DNA of 64,000 bases from Amylostereum areolatum (taxonomy: Eukaryota > Basidiomycota > Agaricomycetes > Russulales > Stereaceae): NCBI GenBank assembly GCA_012932865.1, contig SAXG01000014.1:186001-250000 (forward strand). Reading direction: 5' to 3'. Below the pieces are notes generated by a model. The model was not told where the DNA came from. It saw nothing but the letters and a program-made list of their open reading frames with translations, and did no database searches. The translations under genes and the position numbers were made by a program. This document shows positions 1 through 9,614 of the stretch, piece after piece (position 1 is the first letter of the stretch; each line of letters begins with the position of its first letter).

Positions 1-1659
1 ACAGTGAACCATTGGCCTCGCAAATTCACTCATCTTTATCCCCTCACGGTCCCCGGGCCTATACAGCGTCTCCCCGTCGAAATCCTCGAAAAGGTCTTCC
101 TTGCTGCCGTGGACGCCGTCCTCTCCGAGTCCATCCCGCACCATCGCTTCCTCTGCTCACTTACCCGCGTATGCCGGCTCTGGAACTCCGTTGCGCGCAA
201 CTTCCCCGAGCTCTGGACGAAAGTGCCGATCTACAACTCAACATGGACCGCACGCGCGCTCACCCTCTCCAGCCCGATGCCGCTTTCGATCGAAGTGTTC
301 CCCTGCACGCAATGGAGCTTCGTGTCGTTATCGCATACCTTCGCGCATACAGACCGTATCTCCCGGATCGAGATACCAATGAACTGCTGGGATCTCCTTT
401 GGACGCTGGGCATGCCGGACCTCCCTGTGCTCGCGGAGCTCTCGCTCTTCGTTGGAGGAAATTGGGACAACGACCAAGAGCCGTATGACGCATGGACAGA
501 AATGTTATTTGGGCCAGAACACTACGACAACGACACCGACACCGACACCGCTGACGACGAAGATATTTCTGTCGATGACGCAGATGAAGACCAGGACGAG
601 GACGAGGACGAGGAAGACGAGGAGAAGGAAGAGATGAACAAGCAAATCGGCGTTCCCAACCTTCGCGCGTTGCATCTCGAGTGTGTCTCGCTTTCGCGCT
701 CAATCACCTCACTCCTCCGCGCACCATTGACCGTGCTCACCGCCAACACATGCAAATTGTGGCGGACGGACCTCGACCTCGTACGCAGACTCCAGCTTCT
801 TCCTGTGCTCGAAGAGCTCCGAATCAAGGACCCGTTCACCCCTATCATATACATCCATGACATCTTGTTTCCCGACGCCGATGTCCACACCACCGCCCTT
901 GCTTCGCCGCCCTCTTACACCCCATGCGTCACCCTCGACCGCTTACGCCTCCTCGTCCTCGACGCGCCCGTGCCCGTCCTGGAGAACGTCCTCAGCGTCG
1001 TTCACTTCCCGCCATTCACCACGGTCGAGCTGCACTGTGATTACGACCCGGATATGTGCGTGTCGACGCTACGGGACCTGCCGCTCTGGAAGGGGACAAC
1101 CCCAGAGACGCCGTACGACGCGCTGTCAATCGAGTATGCACCCATGGCCAAGCCCGAAGTTGAGCCTGCTTGCGACCCCTGCGCCCGATCTCGACACAGC
1201 CAACAAACAGAATGCAACACGCTCACCTTCCGAGTTGGGTACTCAGCTCTTGGCGGTCCTTCTTCAGTGTCAAGCCCTCTCTCCTCGTCCTCGACACCTG
1301 AAACCGGAAACCTCCCACTTTCCTTATCCCTTCGCATCCCCACCGCTCTCGATCGCCCCGCACTCCAAGTCAAACTGTTCTCCGCTTTCCGCGCGGCGCT
1401 CGCGGGCGTGCATTCTCTCTCGATCGAGCACGAGCTGGGGCGGATGCCAGATCTGTGGCGGTGGTTCTCGAGGCGATGGGGGGGAAGGCTGCGGGAGATA
1501 CGAGCGACGGGATGCGCGGTGGAGGGAGTAGTTTTGTTTCTAACGGAGGAGAAGGTGACGCAGGAGAAGGGGGTGTTGCAGGGGCTGGAGAAGGTCGAGC
1601 TGAAGGGCAATGGTGGCACGGGCGTGAAGGTGTTATATCGGGCGGGTATATGGACGTGA
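1..1659 (+). CDS. F-box domain protein, 5' end outside window
   Basis: The reading frame is open from the window edge to a TGA at 1657-1659, about 551 codons, with no convincing ATG near the edge, so the start or an upstream exon is missing. Near the N-terminus the segment IQRLPVEILEKVF, followed by a Cys-Arg-Leu-Trp motif and ELWTKV, has the pattern of a basidiomycete F-box domain (LP-E-IL--IF ... VC--W ... LW). Proteins of this type usually recruit substrates to SCF ubiquitin ligases; the substrate cannot be read from sequence. Residues about 175-215 are an Asp/Glu tract encoded by a GAC-ACC / GAG-GAC microsatellite-like stretch. The rest has leucine-rich-repeat-like spacing without a clear signature. 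Agaricomycete genomes carry very large F-box families, so the class is well supported but no specific role is. Confidence 0.8.
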   Translation, partial: TVNHWPRKFTHLYPLTVPGPIQRLPVEILEKVFLAAVDAVLSESIPHHRFLCSLTRVCRLWNSVARNFPELWTKVPIYNSTWTARALTLSSPMPLSIEVFPCTQWSFVSLSHTFAHTDRISRIEIPMNCWDLLWTLGMPDLPVLAELSLFVGGNWDNDQEPYDAWTEMLFGPEHYDNDTDTDTADDEDISVDDADEDQDEDEDEEDEEKEEMNKQIGVPNLRALHLECVSLSRSITSLLRAPLTVLTANTCKLWRTDLDLVRRLQLLPVLEELRIKDPFTPIIYIHDILFPDADVHTTALASPPSYTPCVTLDRLRLLVLDAPVPVLENVLSVVHFPPFTTVELHCDYDPDMCVSTLRDLPLWKGTTPETPYDALSIEYAPMAKPEVEPACDPCARSRHSQQTECNTLTFRVGYSALGGPSSVSSPLSSSSTPETGNLPLSLSLRIPTALDRPALQVKLFSAFRAALAGVHSLSIEHELGRMPDLWRWFSRRWGGRLREIRATGCAVEGVVLFLTEEKVTQEKGVLQGLEKVELKGNGGTGVKVLYRAGIWT

Positions 1660-2063
1660 GTGGCAGTCGGTGTAATTCACAGAGCCTTGGTCTCAGCTTG
1701 AGAACGAATCAGGAAAGTCTCCAGACTGGAAATTGTATCAATGCCGACGCCTGGAGGCGGATAAGTAGGTTGAAGGTGCTGTGGTGCCCCGCGGAGACAA
1801 ACATCGAAACTGAGCTGTGATATATGATTGAATTGCAAGCGAAAGATGAGCATATTACACCGTAAGGTATACATATGCACTACCTCGACTTCCTTCTCCC
1901 GCCAGGATGAAGGGAAGCAGATACCAGCCGCTGAGCTCACATCCGCGTAGGCAAGCTGTCATCCAACGAGAACAGAACCACGAGGCTGGCAAAGACCCAC
2001 GCACGCCGAAAGGGGAGGAAGTGTAATGATTCTGAAGTGCGACGACGTTCATCACCTAGTGCG

Positions 2064-2217
2064 CTAGGGTTAGGGCTAGCGCCGTGAACAAACATGCTGG
2101 ACAAACGAAACGAAAAACGGGAGCTAGAGGAACGAGGAAAAGGGGAGAACGAGGAGAACAAGGATAGGTACGATTGCACGAAGAAACGGAGAGCATACCT
2201 GGGCGTGCTGGATCGTG
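2064..2217 (-). repeat. Telomere-motif element 1 (intron-like)
   Basis: The plus strand reads CTAGGGTTAGGGCTAGC at 2064-2080, then about 120 bp of purine-rich DNA, then GCATACCTGGGCGTGCTGG at 2199-2217. Read on the minus strand this is a donor-like CCCAG|GTATGC, a pyrimidine-rich stretch, and a CTAACCCTAG branch-site-like motif. The same architecture recurs at six other places in the window. Confidence 0.5.
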
Positions 2218-2551
2218 GCGACCTTGGGAGTGAACAACGCGACGTATCCACACGCGCAGTTCGTGCTATTCTGTGAGTATAGCACGGGCTGCTGGGAACT
2301 GAGGTCTTGCGCGTGGATTTACTGTAAATACATCCACGAATAAGAAAGTGTAGATGTATGGATGGAGCACGACTACTTACTTGAACCTCTGGTCCAAAAT
2401 TGCACTTGTAGGAGGAGATTCTTGGTAAACTTCCGAGCGTCAATGAATCAGTTCGTAAACTCCAGTTTCGACTGTGAACGGGGTGAGACATAGGGGAGGT
2501 TGAAGGGGCGGACAACTATTGAGAGGCGGCGAGGCGTGAAGGGGACGTTTA

Positions 2552-2705
2552 TTAGGGTTAGGGTTAGTATGCCAACTAGAAACGCTGGATGAACAAGGTC
2601 GAAATCGCCCACGGGAGGAACAGAGAGGGGGGGAGAGGGAGGGAAAGTGCGCCGCTACGAAGGAGTTCAAAAACGAAGAGAGTACCTAGGTGTCTTGGAC
2701 CGCGG
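2552..2705 (-). repeat. Telomere-motif element 2 (intron-like)
   Basis: TTAGGGTTAGGGTTAG at 2552-2567 is followed by a purine-rich stretch and GTACCTAGGTGTCTTGG at about 2692-2708. On the minus strand it reads CACCTAG|GTAC, pyrimidine tract, CTAACCCTAACCC. It has the same order and similar length as element 1, but the flanks are unrelated enough that this is not a simple recent tandem copy. Confidence 0.5.
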
Positions 2706-4550
2706 TGACGGAAAGAGCAAATGAAGAGGTCGACATCTTGCATCCATATTGTCGCGTTTCGGAAACACAGAACGGGCGTGAACACTGAATTAGAGCTATG
2801 GTTATATTGACAGCTACCTAATTGAATGTCAGAGAACGACAACGCGTGAGCGACTGTGAGAACGCACCTCTACATCATCTGCCTAAGAGCCTCGCCCATA
2901 AAGTCGCGCCTGGCCACAAGGTTCGACACCAACAAGAGGTGGCTCATGACGTCGAATGAACCAGCGGCAAGAAAGGACGACGACAAAAAGCAGGAGTGGT
3001 GTCGAAAATGGAAGGCGGCGGACTGTGGAGGGGGAAATAAGTACGAGAACGTCGCATGAGGGAAAAGTACGGACAGAGTACAGAGAATGCCTACGCGTTC
3101 GGCGATAGATAGGCTCTCAGTTGTAGGAGAAAGGGAGGCTCATGGTGATTCTTGAATGTAGCCCGAAGACGGGTTTCTGTTGGGGACGGGAAACACGGCC
3201 AGGTCATCATGACACCGGGGTGATAACACCACACTGATATCCGTGGCGTCCGTCAACAGGTAAGGCAAAGGGAACTTTCGCGCAGAGCTAGACGTCGGTT
3301 TAACGTTGGTCAGCCAAGAAGGAACCGAAAGCGGGGAATACTAACGTACGATGACGCCATAAACATAATCGTGCCAAATTAACGCGTCGAAGTGATGAAG
3401 TGCCGGGATGGTGGTGGGAAGTAGTCGTGAGCGAAGGACTCGGAAGGCGAATAGCTCTGGCTGGGATGTACGTAGATCTGGAGTACGAGAACAGTAAGCA
3501 ACCATGTGCGTTACAGGGTGGACAGCTAGCGTACCGCGATCACTTAGACATGAGCCGATATACTAGACGTGTGGCGAAGGTCGAGGTTGGATGGTCCGTG
3601 GCGAAGAGGACGTAAAAGAAGACAGTTTGAAAGGGTGACGATAACTTGACGAACGGGTCCATGGCGTGGTGCAACGCGACATGTTGAAAGGCGAGGATAG
3701 GCGGGCGTGGTCGTCCCCGTTGATCATATTTTGAGGTCAAACCCGTTGGAGAGAAGATACCGGATGCTGAAGGCATTGACCTTCAAGTAGCCAATTGGAA
3801 TACTGCTTCGACGGCTTTGGATTTTGACGCATGCAAAGTGCACCGGTGTCCGATCACGGACATCGTCCTGGAGCGTTCTGACGTTTGAATTAACCGGTGC
3901 GCGAAGGGAGAACAAGGGGAGAACAAGGGCGAACGGTGAGGGTGAGCGAGATAGCCAGCACAGCAATCGACACGCCGCTCTAGCCATCGTCGTGAAACTA
4001 GGAGGATGAGGTGCGAGGTGGGGGAAGGCCAGAGGCTCTTAGAGGTCAATTTCTGCCGCGCTACTGATGGATAATGGGCATCATAAGTGTTTGTTCTGGC
4101 TGTACTCAAACGCACGAGCCCTCACCAGGCTAATTGTCCCCCCATTGTCCCCCCCTCGTCCATCCGGCAACTCCTTCTAAATCCCCCTTTTATTGTCCAT
4201 CTGTGCAAAGGCCACGGTTCCAAGGATGTAAAGACCATCGTGATCGTAGTGGGCAAGCAAGGCAAAAGAACATCCGGTACAGCAAATGGCGTCGAAGATG
4301 CGAAGTCGTAAGGAAGGTCCAGCCTAGGGAGAAGCGAAAACACAGCAAACGGGAAAAAACAAGAGAAGCCCGCAAGCGCTCAGCGGCATTTCCCGGGGGC
4401 TCTTTCAGTTTCAACGCGCCCTGACACAAAGCGAGAACACCATTATATTCGCGCTTTGACCTCCCACGAAACGTTGCCATCTGGCGTCGCGCTTTGAATT
4501 GCCGCTCCTAGCGCCTCCAGGCAGTGCGTGTTATTCTTTCTCTGGCATAG

Positions 4551-4563
4551 TATAAGTTATAAC
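4551..4563 (+). promoter_or_regulatory. TATA-like element of micro-exon gene
   Basis: TATAAGTTATAAC lies about 70 bp before the ATG at 4629, where the paralogue at 54352 has TATAAAA at 54284-54290. The distance and the presence in both copies support a core promoter role. Confidence 0.4.
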
Positions 4564-4628
4564 ACCACCTAACACTCCTTCCCATTACCACATCACATCC
4601 GACCTCCTCTTTCCACGCACCATTCAAC

Positions 4629-5628
4629 ATGAACTTTACTCCTCAGACCTCTTACAGCATTCCAGTTCACCCAGCCTTACCAGTTTACCTCCGACCGAAA
4701 AAGTACCAATATCTGGTACACCCGAGACCCCGTCGCTCACAGAGATCGCGCCGAAAGTACGCGTGGCCCGCTAAGTTATCGTTGTATGTTTGCTGAATGA
4801 CTGAATTCTCCTTTAGTGTTGTACGTTCTCAGTCGTCTTTGCGGTCTGTGATCACGCCTGAGGGTATCGAACGAGGTGTGATGGCTCGTTTTCAAACGAC
4901 GGAGAAGTCTGGGGAGGGCTGATGGCTATGCTAGCAATTGAACTGGCGATATCCGACGCGGAAAGTTCGTCTTTCTTCTTCTTCTACGTTACCACTTATG
5001 ACTGACGATGAGGTTAGCTATATTAAACATGTTTACTGCCCTCGGCGACTGTGCGTCCATCATCACCATTCCAGCTCTCCTCACGAGTCACACATAATGC
5101 AATATCAGATCGATCTGCCGCGGACGACTTCCTCGACAATGTTTATGACGAAGAAGAAAGTAAGTATCCTACGCCTTCTTCTCCAACTACTGCTTATCCA
5201 TACGTCTGCCAGTGAGCGCGGAAATTGAAAATAAATACGAACAACGTACGCATCTGCTTCTTCCAAACCGGTTAACATACCTGACACTTCTCCATGCAGT
5301 CGTTTCCGATGCGCGTGACACCATGGAATCGAGTACGTCACCATCGTCCTCATTCGACCGCCTTGGTATCTGACACTGACGTTGGACTGTGAGCACCAGT
5401 TAACATATTTACCAAGTCTACGTCCCGCCTCCCCCCATTGGAAGCATGTAGTACGTCACTCCATTGTACCTTCCGAACGTTCATCATGCTCACCCCTCTC
5501 TCAGAGGCCTACGCGAACGCGATCAAAGTCATCACCGAGGATTATGAATACAGTACGCGCTGCCCCCTCTCTCACACACTTCACCCTGCGTTGACGAGCA
5601 CTGAATAGTATCCGAACTGTCCCGCGAA
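4629..5628 (+). CDS. Micro-exon gene, copy 1 (unknown helical protein)
   Basis: Function unknown. The paralogue at 54352 guided the model: exons 4629-4756, 4817-4875, 4935-4964, 5018-5050, 5109-5159, 5213-5245, 5300-5332, 5400-5450, 5505-5552 and 5609-5628, with lengths 128, 59, 30, 33, 51, 33, 33, 51, 48 and 20 nt. Each junction keeps frame and has GT..AG ends, and all introns after the first are phase 1 up to exon 10. The N-terminus MNFTPQTSYS matches the paralogue's MTFTPQTPCP; SLRSVIT, YEQL and a SxNxxxxxxSRL segment are also shared. The central part looks like an acidic helical or coiled protein with no signal peptide or membrane span. Exon 10 is one nucleotide shorter than in the paralogue, so the acidic C-terminus is not recovered. 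The tail may be frameshifted or run through about 5764. Confidence 0.6.
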
Positions 5629-6251
5629 GTACGTGTTTTAGCCTTCTTTTTCTGCAGGGCTCAGGCTGATGGGGGCTTCTTTCGCGCAGTGCCGAGGTCT
5701 GTATCAAAAACACCTGAATGCCAGTCAATACCCACCAATGTCAGGGCGTGCCCGGCCTATGTTTTAATTTTCGTGCTAGCGGCGCACGGCCCTAGTAAGA
5801 CGATCGAAAGGTCCGCACGCCGATCATGCTGCACGCCGTGCATCTTACGTGACCATGAATGTGCTAACAGATGAACAGCGCAGTATGCATGGCGGCCTAC
5901 GCACAATGCGGAACCACCGAACGTCCCTCTGTCGCATTGTCTCCACTGTACCGTATTCTACCACTGCAAAATATACAATGTCCCTGCAATCATCGAACGA
6001 AGATTCTGTGAAGTGAGTTCAGGTGATGACTCAGACTTTGGGACCGTCGGTGTTCACCACACCGCGAGTTTTGATGCATACCGTTGACACATATGGCTGC
6101 TGGAAGTTTGCACTGCACACCGTCGGGAGAGACGGGATTCAGAAAGCGTGGATGTCAAGGTGCCTCGACTCGTTCGCGCTGCAGGTGCTCATCGATCTCG
6201 CTGGTGCTTCTCCAAGGACGGCCTTTCGTAATCGCGTCCGCATATCCCACC
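5629..6251. other. Spacer between micro-exon gene and DUF6535 remnant
   Basis: An alternative last exon of the micro-exon gene (from about 5690, after TTCGCGCAG) may run to a TAA near 5764. Otherwise no gene or repeat is recognised. The equivalent spacer at the second locus (55528-56454) is also empty. Confidence 0.35.
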
Positions 6252-6747
6252 ATGAATGCAGGTGAGCCATCCTGACAGTTTTCCAAAGTATCGCGTTAAC
6301 TCAGGTCCACAGGACAGCCTTGGTATCGATCGGACGGGACGCAAGGTCAGAAAGCGTGTTGTCGACTCCATTCCATCCACTCACGACCAAGAACATTCGT
6401 GCACGGCAGAGAAGGTCTATAACGACCCCGTGGACAGGTTTTGGGCGCTTTATCTGGCCGACGCGGACAAGAAGGATACAGAGATGACGGATAGCATGAA
6501 GGGGGACACGGACGACATCCTGATATTCGTGCGTGTCTCCGATTGAGAGAATAGGGGGAATGTCACTCAATGGTTTGCCATGTACAGAAGGGTCTTTTCG
6601 CTGCCACCGTTGCCGCCTTTATTATCGAGTTCTACAAGACGCTCAACGCCGACTCGGAAGACGACGCCGTCGCCGTCCTCTCCGGCATTTCCAACCAAAT
6701 TGCCGCACTCTCAAACAGCACTCGAGGGCTTCCGCACCCCCACCGCG
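6252..6747 (+). pseudogene. Truncated DUF6535 gene
   Basis: This keeps the 5' architecture of the three intact DUF6535 genes. It has a 10-nt first coding exon (ATG at 6252, GT donor at 6262), a short second exon ending in GGGACGCAAG, and a third exon with VYNDPVDRFWALYLADADK. Then comes an intron with the same GTGCGTGTCTCC donor and an exon starting GLFAATVAAFIIEFYKTL. Homology stops abruptly at about 6747, just before the first main membrane span (LWFISLFLSVY in the other copies), with a small deletion beforehand. Downstream sequence is from an unrelated enzyme. The four membrane spans and C-terminal tail are missing, so no functional product of this family is expected. Confidence 0.8.
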
Positions 6748-7456
6748 TCCGGTATGGTCAGCGCGGCGTTACCTGGCGCGATCCCCAGGCTGCCGGACGA
6801 CGTGGGCGGGACGGGAATGGTGATAGGGTCCAGGTTGCAGGTTGATTCCGGCGGACGTGTATGCGAGCGAGGAGGGGCTGACAGAGGTGGAGAGGGCATA
6901 TGCGGAGCTGTTGGCGATGGGGGTCCCGAGGTATGTTTTTCATCTGTCGTCCTTGACTACCCTGAATGAGACGGGCGGGAACAGAATCTTGGGAAACCTC
7001 GTCGCAGGCGGCAAAGTCGCTGAAAACGCGCATGTACACTCCGCGATTCATCCGGGGTGGAGGACCGCCAAGACACACGTATGTATTTTCTCTCAGAGAT
7101 CTGGCCGTGGACGCGCACGGCTGACTCGGACGGGCGTTCGCGTCTAGATGATCGCGGTGCAGGACCTCCCCGAAACGTTCGTTCTCTCGGAGGTGGAGGC
7201 GGTGGCGAACATGATCACGCATGGGGCCGTACGCATCCACGCATGGCTCGCCGCCTTCTCGTCCATCGACGGTGACGCGGCGTACTCGAACGAGGCGGAC
7301 GTGCGCGAGCACGATTTCCAGGCCGTGTTCTACGGGCGGGCGAACTACGCGAGACTGGAGGCCGTCAAGCGGCGGTAGGACCCGACGGACATGTGGATTG
7401 TGGGGGCGGGCGTTGGGAGTGAACGGTGGGACGTGGACGGGATGTGCACGGTGTGA
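6748..7456 (+). pseudogene. FAD-linked oxidoreductase, C-terminal fragment, disabled
   Basis: The reading frames, split by introns at 6931-6984 and 7079-7147, give LPDDVGGTGMVIGSRL, ENAHVHSAIHPGWRTAKTH, YGRANYARLEAVKRR and DPTDMWIVGAGVGSE. This series is typical of the C-terminal half of berberine-bridge/PCMH-type FAD oxidoreductases of fungi. Two lesions are visible. AGGTTGC is duplicated at about 6831-6844, shifting the frame between GSRL and IPADVY. A TAG at about 7376-7378 replaces the expected Tyr codon of KRRYDP. After it the frame continues to a natural TGA at 7454-7456. The FAD-binding N-terminal half is absent and is replaced by the DUF6535 fragment, so this is a dead remnant joined to another dead remnant. 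Confidence 0.8.
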
Positions 7457-7578
7457 GCGGGAAGTGCAATGAAATGATAATACAATGGTGCTACTGAGTA
7501 TAGCGTACACGGCCCTTTAGACTGCAGCCACAACGGCCCTTTAACCTCAACACTTCCACATCGCGTTGACCTAGATAT

Positions 7579-9067
7579 CTAAGTACTTCTCAACACGATG
7601 CAGACCGTTTCCCCGTCCGGAGTCGTCTCTGTCGTGCACGACTCGAGCTTGACGCATGTCATGGACGTTACAATCGTGTAAACCGTCCTCGGCGCAGGCT
7701 TCGTCCGCGCCGTCACATACCAAGCGACGATCTGTGGCCGTGGAGAGCAAGTGCGATCAGCGCCTCCGCGACTCCGCGAGGATGGTGCGGTCGACCTACC
7801 AGTAGCCAAGCCCTACTCCAGGCATTGGAACGGAACTCGTCGAAGTCTACGGAAAGGTGCCGTCAGCCACTTCGTGTCTGCGTCTGCCTGCAGAGCGGAC
7901 TCACATGTCACGACTTTCAGTTGCGGATACGCTGCGCTGATGTTCTCGCGTGCGCGGTGGAGATGGGCTCGACTGGGGGAATGGTGAGGGGATGGCGTTC
8001 GGGATCCGCCTGGTGAGGGTGCAGCGGACAGCGCTGCAGCCGGTGCGACCGCACCCTGCGCTACGGGGGCGCTAGGCCCGCTTGACGTTTGTTGGGTGGC
8101 CTTGGGATTGAGGAGTCCCTTTTGGGCCGCGTTTTTCGCATCGAAGATCGCTTTCTTCTTCCGCGCCAGGTCGCGCAGAAACGATCTGGTGTCTGTAGTG
8201 CGGTCTTGGGAGCGTGCTCTGGAGAGTGAATGCAAAATATACGGACCTTTCTCTCGCTGCATGATCTGGGGAGGTGGAAGTCGCCGTTTGACTGAAAGAC
8301 AAGGCCGTGAGTGCTCTGATCGTATGTGCACCAGCCCGGCTCGGCGCACCTGTGATTTCCTGGCCCGAAGCGGGGTCTCCGACCTTCCATACGGCTCGCA
8401 ATGGATGCCGATGAGCGCGTTGCGGTCGCATGACGCGGTATTCTGGACGGAGGGCAACGCCACCGTGCACCAGCATGGTAAGCCTCCTCATAATCGGTTC
8501 GACGATCTCGCGCGCTCTGGAGCCCTTCTCCATGTACGGAGCGAAGTACACGTCGAGCTGATCCCAGGCGAGTCGGTTGTTGTGCTGCCAAAAGAGGTCG
8601 AGGATGTCCTGGGCACTGAGGGGTTTGGGAGGTGACGACTTGGGTTTTTTGCGCGGCGCGGAGCTGCTGTCTTCGGCCTTCCGCTTCGCGGGGGCGGACG
8701 GTGCAGGTTGGGTGGGCGTTGGGGATGACCCTGAGGCCGGGGAGACAGAGAGAGCGGTCGACGGGGAGAGACTGGGTGCGTCGAACATGATTGCGTCGCT
8801 CATGGCCGTCGTCGAGGACGCGTCCGTCGTCCCAGGGGCCAAAGGTAGGACAAGACTGTCGACGACCATAGGCTCGGGATGTTGTGGGGGGGTTTGCGTC
8901 GACGATGGCGGAGATCGGTGTTGGGAAGATTCGATAGACATTGGAAAGTCGAGCTCGCTCCCCGCGAGCGTCATCCGTTGCTCGGTGACGGTCGCGTCCG
9001 ACGGCGAGTGCGAGACGACAGGAATGAAGCGGGGGGGAGACGGGGAGGGGGTTGGAATCGACGCCAT
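7579..9067 (-). CDS. Unknown protein, paralogue A
   Basis: I do not recognise the family. Model on the minus strand: exons 9067-8350, 8291-8247, 8192-7905, 7846-7800 and 7731-7579, all with GT..AG introns and consistent phases, giving about 416 residues. The start MASIPTPSPS was chosen because it opens the exon and has an equivalent ATG in paralogue B. Residues about 1-160 are Pro/Ser/Thr-rich and disordered. A basic KRKAEDSSSAPRKKPKS stretch looks like a nuclear localisation signal. Next comes a conserved block (DILDLFWQHNNRL ... YFAPYM), a charged helical region with KKKAIFDAKNAAQ, and a conserved C-terminus (PAPRTVYTI ... KLES ... ETTPDGETVC). The 45-nt second exon and the exon order match paralogue B. 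Nuclear location is an inference from the basic stretch only. Confidence 0.65.
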
Positions 9068-9433
9068 GGTGGTTGGTGAAAGAGAAGGATGGGAGACGTG
9101 GGACGCGCGGCTGGGGCCCAAGAGTCCGGGGCGGTCGCGAAGGGGAGCTGGAGGTCGAAAGGGAACGGATTGGGAACGGATAAAACGTCGGAGCCTACTT
9201 TTATGAAAGTTGTAGGAACGAGCCGGTTTGCGGGGCACGTCTGCACCGCAGGAGTCTAAAATGTGTGCCTGAGCACCAGGAGACGAGGTTGGAACCCTGC
9301 TTCCTGGAGACATTAGACCAGCTGGCGGAGCCTGCGTGTGCTTTTACGTCTTCCGTGTTTCCATCTTCGGACCGAGATACGTGGGCGGTAGAAAAGAGGG
9401 TGATGTGAAGGAGGGAAAGTAAAAATTCAACAC

Positions 9434-9463
9434 GACTCCAATTCGAACATGATCACGTGGTCA
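9434..9463. promoter_or_regulatory. CACGTG-containing block upstream of gene A
   Basis: GACTCCAATTCGAACATG followed by ATCACGTGGTCA lies about 380 bp upstream of the gene A start. A nearly identical block is found at 11664-11693, about 350 bp upstream of gene B. The core TGATCACGTGGTC contains an E-box, the usual site for bHLH factors. Conservation in an otherwise diverged upstream region suggests a regulatory site. Confidence 0.5.
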
Positions 9464-9614
9464 ATTTTATGAGGGTGTACATTGCTCGTCTTGTCGTTGG
9501 TAGCACGCGATAACATGATGATACAGTGACGATGATGAGCAACAAACTATGGAAATCTACACTGCAGCACAACGGCTCCCAAACAAGCTCCTCACACCCG
9601 CACATTGCGCTAAC

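Larger units (their letters stand above)
1660..4628. other. Intergenic or degenerate region
   Basis: No intact gene could be assembled here. The short frames on both strands overlap each other and lack domain signatures. On the minus strand there are two intron-like blocks with telomere-like motifs (listed separately), and in-frame exon candidates sit beside them around 2215-2290 and 2690-2760. The stretch may therefore hold decayed or poorly modelled multi-exon minus-strand genes. From about 2900 to 4500 I see nothing supported. Confidence 0.4.

Noticed and set aside
5400..5447. Stop codon created across the exon 8/9 junction of micro-exon gene copy 1
   Set aside because: It appears only if the donor at 5448 is used; the better GTACGT donor at 5451 gives a Lys codon and the same 51-nt exon as the paralogue.
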